A DNA stretch of 64,000 nt from Heliocidaris tuberculata (lineage: Eukaryota; Echinodermata; Echinoidea; Camarodonta; Echinometridae): assembly GCA_025618425.1 (NCBI GenBank), contig CM046842.1, forward strand, positions 35,314,188 through 35,378,187, given 5' to 3'. The first letter of the stretch is position 1; every line of letters starts with the position of its first letter. The translations under genes and the position numbers were made by a program. Positions 51,901 through 60,900 of this stretch are shown here, one piece after another. The notes under the pieces were generated by a model that was given only the letters and a program-made list of their open reading frames with translations, did no database searches and had not been told where the DNA came from.

Positions 51901-54900
51901 CATGCTGAGCGCATGCATGTGATTTAACCCCGCTTGTATGAATACACACACCATAGACGTCATAGACTTGCCATGACAAACAGCGTATTTAGCTGATGGG
52001 AGCAAGTGGGCACCAGTTCCGTAGCATATTTATATTGTGATCCAGTTCCAAAGACCTCCTTTTCTCAAAATGTTAGTAGTTCCGAAGACCATCCTTTTCA
52101 CGATACGCTCATTCCGAAGTCCCCATTTTTGTCTTGCCAGGGGCACATACCTACCACTTTTGGGGTCGAGTGCCCCCCCCCCCCCAGCATACCATCTCCA
52201 TCCAAACCACCTGTTCATTGTACATTTAATCCTATTGTCACGTTGCATGCGTACATTATTACTAGTATCATCATCACTGCCATTAACATGATTGTTGTAA
52301 TTGTTACCGTAAGTATTTCCTACATGTATCTAGAAGACGAACTAATTTTTTAACGACTACCATGTTTTCCCTTATTGCTCTTTTATATGCTACATGAATA
52401 GGTTTTCTGGATCCCTGAACTCCGACAGACACGTATCAAATGTAAGTAGACATGATAGGCCTCCTTGTTTAGAATGTTCAAGAAAACAATTTACACTTTC
52501 CGCCTGATGAAAATTACAGCAAAGTAAATGATATTTCTTCCTTTTTTATTGCTTTTCATACTACAATGAAATAATATTTTCCAAAAGTTTTTTGGGGGAT
52601 GGCAAATTATAAATGGCTGAGAAGTTAATAAAAAAAAAAAAAAATAATAATAATAATAATAACTATTTGTCGAACACAAGTCGAGCTATATGACATGTTA
52701 TTTCATGTCATTTCTTGTAAGTTTTTGTCAGTTTGTTTACATTTTGCTCCTCCAAACTACCGATATACTGCAATTTAGTTCTTTTAGTTCTTTTTTCCTC
52801 AAGTGAATATGATGTAAAAGTGACTCATTCGTTTTCCTTTCTTTCATTACAGATTCCTATGTTGACGATTAAGGACTGCCATCTATCTGCTGAGATGACC
52901 ATCAGGTTGTGGTCCTGCCTCAGATCCGTCGGTTCACTGTCCAAGCTTACTATCTCACACTCCTCTCTCAGTTTTCCTCCATCTTCTCCTGAGCTTCCAT
53001 CCGTCACAAAGCTGACCGCCAAGAGAGTGACGTCACAGAGCTACGAAGGTCTGTTCTCTTCTTTACCTGGCGTGGGAGAGATCGATATCACTATCGGAGA
53101 TGTGGAGAAAGAAGACATATCTCAGATCCAGACTGGTCTTCGTCGACGTCTGACGGGACAGGAGCTCACGCGCATCAAGCTTAAAGCACCCGATTCACTC
53201 CCATCAGAGAAGAATGCATCAAGCGTGTCAAGAGAGACGATGAGAGGACTGGGTCTTCAGATCAGGGCAAACGCAGTCTACCGTGCCAACGAGGTGATAT
53301 TGTCCGGGGTAGTATTCGGACCGGAGGAGAAATTAATTGATCTCGTCAAGCCTTCGACACGTCTAATATCATCTAGTCTGTATATAGAACAGTGAGTAAT
53401 TACTACCTTGCTTTTTAAAGATTATGTTATTACTTCTATTTTTAAAATAACATCTTCACAAATAATCAAGTAAAGATAACACAGTCATGTATATTCATAA
53501 GCCAGAAATCATTCATGCCAACTTAAATTTTAAAAAAATCATTACAGAAGAAAAAAGAAGAAGAAAGGAGGGGGGGGGGGGGGGGAAGAAAAAGGAGAAA
53601 AAATGGTGAATCGAATCAAAGTTTCTTGCATCTATCGGTTTCGTTTTTAATAGCCTGCCTCTTTGTGTGTGTTTTTGTTCAGGTTTTGTTATTACTTCAT
53701 ACATTTGACATGAAATATACATCATAATTAATTTCTTAGCCAAGTTAATGTGTTGATTATTTTCAATATATCCACCTCAAATTCCATTAAACTCAGACAT
53801 AAGAGTCAGTTGTTAACAAAGACGATACGGGGTATATTTATGTTATGACAAAGGACCGGTAAGGTAAAAAAATATCCTGCCCTTTTTGTACAGCATATAT
53901 CACAAGAAGAAGTATAAACACACTGGCAGGAAAAATATAATTGAACCATTTTTGTAGAAATTAATCTTAAGAGATGATTCGGTTGAAGTTAAACAAAATA
54001 GAAATCAGCTTGCATGTATATTTCCATAAAATTTACAAAGCAATGTAAAATTATGAATGGGATATTTTGAACAGTATAGGTCAGAGAACTTTGTCATATT
54101 TACGCTCATTTATTGCATGCTAGTCCATTACGTTTTTCACCTGCCAGTCACCCTCTACATGTATACCCACCGTTCTTAAACTGCGGCCCGCCAATAATAT
54201 TGAGAAGGAAATATAGAAATAGAATAAAACGCTATTTTTTTCATGATCCTGAATGGTTATTTTCCATTTCAAATTCAAAATGACATCAAATGCAGTTAAC
54301 TGTTATACCATATCTTAATTTATGTTTGTAAAATGTATAATGAGAAAAATCTCCTGACGATGAACAGAGCACACTGTTCGAAACGCGTCGAGACAAATAT
54401 ACTCCTTTACCGAAAGAATACCATAGTTCGGAAACTCTCTTTCAGAACTACTCTACAGAGGAATACAAACAGTTCTTTTCAGAACTACTCTCTCCAAACT
54501 TCTGTGACCTACTCAGAACTTTCCTGATCTCGATTACTCTTTCTTCCTTTTTCTTCTTCTTTCCTCTTTCCATTTCACTTCATTTTTGGTGTACAAACAC
54601 CGAAAACAAAAACCAAAAATAGTCTTGTGTAAGTGTTCAATTTCATTTCATTTCATTTCCATCCCTTTCCTTTCCTTTCACTTCTCCTAAATTCCTCTAA
54701 GTGGATTATTTTTTCATGAAAGAATATATCAACAGCCTTTTCACAGAGGCTCCCACATGGTGTTACCGAAAAACCTTCAATTGTGAATACTCACTCACCA
54801 TGGAAACCTACAGAGAGAATGATTTATTAAACGAGGTTGGAGATCTTAAGTGTAAAGTCCAAACTCCATTAGACGCACATCATTGGGATGTGCAGGCATA

Positions 54901-57900
54901 TGGATGGAACCCTTTTTCTTCCGTATTTAGAACCTTACTAAAAAGGGTTTCTATAAATGCTTTTTTATGTTTTCATGAAGCCACAAGGTACTTGTACAAC
55001 CAACAGTGGTTCTTAAGACCCATTTTAGAACCCTTTGAAAAAGGTCTAGTAATGGCTCATTGTAACCTTAAAAGGTTCCAAATGTGGGACAAGAAAAGGT
55101 TTTAATCAGCACTATTTTTTTCTAGGAGTAAACGGATAAGGCCGGGGACCGACTCCCCCCCCCCCCCAACAAACACAAGAAGGAAAACGTTTTAAAAATC
55201 TTAATTTATTAGGAAACTTGCCATCTCATGTTCGAGCAGAGAAATGCTTTCTTTGTAATTCTGACATGTATCTAGCTTTTTAATGATTAAATTATATTTT
55301 CACTGCATGAAACCAAGTGTGATTTTTTTCCCTATCTCTCTACGATCACTCTCAAAAATTAGAAACTGGAGGGTTGATCAACCTGGAGAAGTTCACCCTA
55401 GCTACGCTATAAATGCAAGACAGTAAAGACAGTAATACTTTGTAGCCCGCGACGTTAAGAACCCGGGCTCTATACCATCCGCGGGGGGGGGGGGGGGGGC
55501 ACTCATTATATAGCGTGGGTTGGTATGTGCCACCCAGAAGACCCCTATTTTTACACTCAAATTTCCGTTCCAGAGCATACTAATTTTTTTTTTCCTATTG
55601 GGAAAAAAAAGAGAGAAAACCATTCCAAAGCATGCTTTTTTTTTTTTTTTTTCATTCCGTCGTTCCGGCCGTTCTGGCCCGCCCCGTCTCGAAGAATCAT
55701 TTTTGGTGAAAAGTTAAAAGCGAGTTTCATTCCATGTGCTTCATCCGGGGCTTTCCCCATTGCTTCCAATCCGGTTCCAATCCACCCCAGGGAATTCAGT
55801 TATCATTCATGCTGAGCGCATGCATGCGATTTAACCCCGCTTATATGAATACACACACCATAGACGTCATAGACTTGCCATGACAAACAGCGTATTTTGC
55901 TAATGGGAGCAAGTGGGAACCAGTTCCGTAGCATCATATTTATATTGTAATCCAGTTCCAAAGACCCCCTTTTCCCAAAATGTTAGTAGTTCCGAAGACC
56001 ATCCTTTTCATGATACGCTCATTCCGAAGCCCCTATCTTTTGTTTTTTTGTTTTTGTTGTTGTCTTGCCAGGGGCACATACCTACCACTTTTGGGGTCGA
56101 GTGCCCCCCCCCCCCCCGGCATACCATCTCCATCCAAACCACCTGTTCATTGCACATTTCATCCCATTGTCATGTTGCATGCATACACTCGATGTTCAGT
56201 CACTGTTCTATACACTAACTGTACATTCTGTTGGGCATCCTACAATATAAAAATTCAAACATTTTACCAAAAAATATTGGTATTGCATCACATTCAGTAC
56301 AAATTATGTGTCGCAATTACAATATTAGACATCAATAGAATCTGGAAGAAGACTAGATTACATGTATGTTCATGTTGTCATCATATTGAAACATTGCTTT
56401 TACTTTGCAGTGGCCGCAGGGCGTTTTTGAAAGTGTGTGTGTGTGTGTGTGGGGGGGGGGGGGTGGTTGATTTGATTTCACTTGAATAATGACAATTTGA
56501 ACCCTTTTTTCGGAGATGTGATGAAACGTGTCTATTCAAAAAAAAAGAAAAAAAAAAAAAAGTTTGGAGAGCAGTCCTCCCCCCCCCCCCTTTCGGCGGC
56601 CCATTGCAAAATATGAAAAACTTGAAGTTGGGATACAATGGGCATATTTCAATGTGTACATACCTATGACTGGTTTTCAGTCTGTTGACCTAGGTACTTT
56701 CAGTGGCACATTTAGGGATAATTGTGCCCCCATCCCACCCTGCTGCCAAACTCATCAGATCAAAAAGCAATTTTTATGTTATTATTTCATTATTATTATT
56801 ATTATCATACATGTGTAAATATCATTGTTGTTATTATTGTAACATGATTATTTTGTATCATTAATTACATTATTGCTAGTATCATCATCATCACTGCCAT
56901 CAACATGATTGTTGTAATTGTTACCGTCAGTACTTTCAATCTAGAATCCGAACTAATTTTTTAACGACTACCATGTTTTCCCTCATTTCTCTTTTATATG
57001 CTACATGAATAGGTTTTCTGGATCCCTGAACTCCGACAGACACGTATCAAATGTAAGTAGATCTGATAGGCCTCATTGTTTAGAAATGTTCAAGAAAACA
57101 ATTTACACTTTCCTCCTGATTAAAATTACCCAGCAAAATAAATGATATTTCTTCCTTATTTATTGCATTTCATACTACAATAAAATAATATTTTCCAAAA
57201 GTTTTTTTGGGGGTGGCAAACTTTAAATGGCTAAAAAGTTGATAACGAAAAAAAACAAAACAACAACAAACAAACAAAATTAACTATTTGTCGAACACAA
57301 GTCGAGCTATATGACATGTTATTTCATGTCATTTATTGTAAGTTTTTGTCAGTTTTTTTACATTTTACTCCTCTAAACTACCGATATACTGCAATTTAGT
57401 TCTTTTAGTTCTTTTCCCCACAATTGAATATGATGTAAAAGTGACTCATTCGTTTTCCTGTATTTCATTACAGATTCCTATGTTAACGATTAAGGACTGC
57501 CATCTATCTGCTGAGATGACCATCAGGTTGTGGTCCTGCCTCAGATCCGTCGGCTCACTGTCCAAGCTTACTATCTCAGACTCCTCTCTCAGTTTCCCTC
57601 CATCTTCTCCTGAGCTTCCATCCGTCACAATGCTGATAGCCGAGAGAGTGACGTCACAAAGCTACGAAGGTCTGCTCTCATCGTTACCTGGCTTGGAAGA
57701 GATCGATATCACTATCGGAGATGTAGGGAAAGAAGACATATCTCAGATCCAGACTGGTCTTCGTCGACGTCTGACGGGACAGGAGCTCACGCGCATCAAG
57801 CTTAAAGCACCAGATTTACTCCCATCAGAGAAGAATGCATCAAGCGTGTCAAGAGAGACGATGAGAGGACTGGGTATTCAGATCAGGGCAAACGCAGTCT

Positions 57901-60900
57901 ACCGTGGCAACGAGGTGATATTGTCCGGGGTAGTATTCGGACCGGAGGAGAAATTAATTGATCTCGTCAAGCCTTCGACACGTTTGATATCATCTAGTCT
58001 GTATATAGAACAGTGAGTAATTACTACTTTTTTGTGTTTTAAGATTCTTTTATTACTTCCACTTTCAAAATGACATCTTTACAAAAAATCAAGGTAAGAT
58101 ATCATAAACATGTCTATTCACAAACCAGAATCATATATGCAAACTTATATAATCATTACATCGTTTTGTACAATAAAATGAACTATTGAAAATAACTCAA
58201 ACATAACATTTAAATACAAGAACCATCGTTTGCATGGTATTATTGAATGGAAGTTTATATTTCAAATATTTTTAATTTAAAGAGTGAAAAAAAAGGAGGG
58301 GGGGGGGGGAGAATTCTTAAACTTTCTCACATCTATCGGTTCTTTTTTACCAGCCCGCCTCTTTGTGTGTGTTTCTGTATTGGCCGGTATTCTGATAGTA
58401 GGTTTAATATAACCCTAGACTAAAGTTAATCCTAGGTTGACTAAAGTTAATCCTAGGTTAACTAAACTACACTTTAAACCTCACCTCCAGTCTAAGTGTA
58501 GTTAAACTCTATTAGGTATTCTGATGATAGCAAGGTTTAGTTAAAGCTAGGGTTAAAATTTAACCCTATGTTAAATGCCCCACCCAGGTTTAATTACCAT
58601 GGAGAATCTACTGCACATGCTCAGCCTGCTCAGTAGAGCTCATTTGCTCATGAATATTTACATATTGTGCATTAATTCATTGTGGGATATATTATTAGTG
58701 GCTAGTGGCAATCCGAAAATTTATGTATCGGTATGTAGGCTACGTTCTTTTTAACTGTTACATGCTCTTTTTGTTTGTTTGTTCGTTTTTTCTACTGTAT
58801 AACTTGTATAATTCTTTATAAATGCAGTGATTAGGTTTGATTCAATGAAACACATGCAATGAAACCCATTTCCTAATAAAAGAAATAAATAATAAAAAAA
58901 AAAAAAAAAAAAAACAGGGGAAGTGGCGGAATTGTAGGTTTTTCTAGAAATTGAAGAAAAAAAAATAGATCTAGGATCGAATTTATTTTTAATTGTGTAC
59001 CGTAGGCCTATTTCATTTATTTTTTCTTGGCTTTCAAACTGGGGGGGGGGGGGGGGGGGGGTGATAAGGGGCGACATACACCGTTTATAGCCTGCCCTAT
59101 TGCAGTATATGCCACTTCACCGGGGACGGTTATTTCTTCTACCCATATTGTCTACGCGCTGCGCTGTACGTACGTGTGTAACGCTTGCTTAAAGCGCGCA
59201 TCTGCGCTTTAAGCAAGCGCATTTTCGGTGCCAGTGCTTAATATTGTATTTGCATACTTATAACGCCTAGCCCTGGCCTAGGCCTATAGACCTAGTTACG
59301 AGTTTTAATTCTTTACTGGCAAGATCTAACTTTACACTGTATTTTAATCATCTGGAGAATATAGATCTAACTTACATCGGTTACAGAACGGATAATGCCT
59401 CAATTCAAAAAATTGGTGAGTAGGAAACCGTTTATGAATATGACTTGATGTTAAATTCGAGCTAAAAAAGGTTAGCCTAGATCTAGACTAGATCTAGGGC
59501 TAGGTCAACATGGTCAACTGTTTTTATGCTGAATAATCAGCACTAACGTTAACGTTATTAAGCTAAAAGGAAGTTAGAGTTCCTAATTGTAAGTTGTACT
59601 TGTAGACCTAGATCTAGATATAGATCTAGACCCTATGAAAAAGAATAGGTCTAGATCAGAGACTAGTCTAACTAAGTTAGATAACGAGAGTATCGTCAGA
59701 CTCAGCGGAAGATATCCACAAGTAACGAAATTCTAATCTAACTAACGTTAGACTATCTAGGCCTACTTTGAAATCTAAAGTTAGACCTAATCTAGGCCCC
59801 AACTTTTAACGTTAAAACACTAGGAAATCGATCAAACATTACTCATTAGATCTACGGTTACTTTTGAAGTAGAGACTAACTTAGTCTAACTTAGACTCTG
59901 ACAGTTAGACTTAGGCTACTGTTAGGCTACTAGATCTAGGTCTAACGACAACAGTTAGATCTAACAAGTTGTAGTAGCTAGAATCTAGATAGAAATCTAC
60001 TTAAACTGTAAACAAACGACCAAAAACTCAACAATTTAACTGTTAAGTAACGTTACTCTCTGCACACACACACAAAATAAGATAACAGTAGATCTAACAC
60101 TAAATAGTTACGGTAGGCTAATAATAAAATTTGTTCAGAATAATCTACCGTATAGTATGAGTAGATCTATTTATTCATCTGTTCTTCAACATTTTGTTAA
60201 ATGGCCGCCTTTTTGTAGATCTGGACTCTAATACAGGCAATTTCGCTGCAAAAAAATAAAAATAAATTTAGGGTCCAACGTTAGACAATGTTCGGTAAAC
60301 GACCTTTTTGTGCCAGGTCTGCGAGAATTTCGCAAATAATAGTGATCATCAAAGATGATGTAGGGTATAATTATTGTTATGGTAAATGACCAGTAAGTAA
60401 GGTACTAGACATTATTCTACCCTCTTTTACAAAAGATATCACAAGAAGAAGTAAACCTATACAAATACTAGCAGGGGGAAAACCCTGTTAAAAATAAAAG
60501 CTTTGAAGAAATTAAGCTTGGGAGATGAATCAGTTAATGTTGAAAAGCTTTTCATATTATTATAGATCTAATAAAATCAATGTCCAATTATGAAATGGGA
60601 TATTGTAGAACCTTATTTTGAACACTATGGATCAGAGAACTTTGTCATGTTTATGTTCATGTTTATTTCATGTTTGTCCATTCCATTTTTCACCTGTCAG
60701 TCACCCTCCATACCATCTCCATCCAAACCACGTGTTCATTGTACATTTCATCCCATTGTCATGTTCCATGCATACACTCAATGTTCAGTCACTGTTCTAT
60801 GTATACACTCACTGTACATTGTATTCAAGCTATACACACTACGTGTCATGGTCATTGCTAAACGTATTACACAATGTTATCACTCTCTCACATACATACA

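Larger units (their letters stand above)
18975..54349 (+). repeat. Intragenic head-to-tail tandem array, period about 3.41 kb
   Basis: One truncated starting unit is followed by ten full copies of the exon pair. Consecutive large-exon ends lie at 22693, 26108, 29522, 32935, 36350, 39760, 43170, 46580, 49986 and 53391, so spacing is 3,405-3,415 bp. Introns are nearly as conserved as exons. Each unit contains, in order: the large exon end, a poly-G run about 180 bp on, a GGTAAGG-containing block, a segment with AAAGGTTC-type repeats, a palindromic transposon, the 40-nt micro-exon and the large exon. Single-base differences and differing A, G and C tract lengths show these are distinct copies rather than exact computational repeats. 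Confidence 0.95.

Noticed and set aside
20732..53743. Families of 60-128-residue open frames repeated every 3.4 kb on both strands
   Set aside because: They lie in the introns and in the palindromic transposon of the array unit, contain low-complexity Phe/Pro/Gly tracts and change frame between copies with homopolymer length.
18975..54349. CRISPR-like or satellite array
   Set aside because: The repeat unit is 3.4 kb, contains spliceable open exons and lies in frame within a eukaryotic gene. It is neither a short-spacer array nor a simple satellite.
18975..54349. Pure assembly duplication artefact
   Set aside because: Not excluded, but copies differ by substitutions, codon indels and tract lengths in non-random, mosaic fashion and diverge toward the edges, which an artefact would not produce.
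54701..55105. 134-residue plus-strand open frame
   Set aside because: It runs across the junction of an insertion and repeated intron DNA, has no domain pattern, and its right half is the same sequence that is non-coding in all ten core units.
56381..56818. Overlapping open frames near a GT/poly-G run
   Set aside because: They depend on poly-A, poly-C and GT simple sequence; no conserved counterpart exists in the other units.
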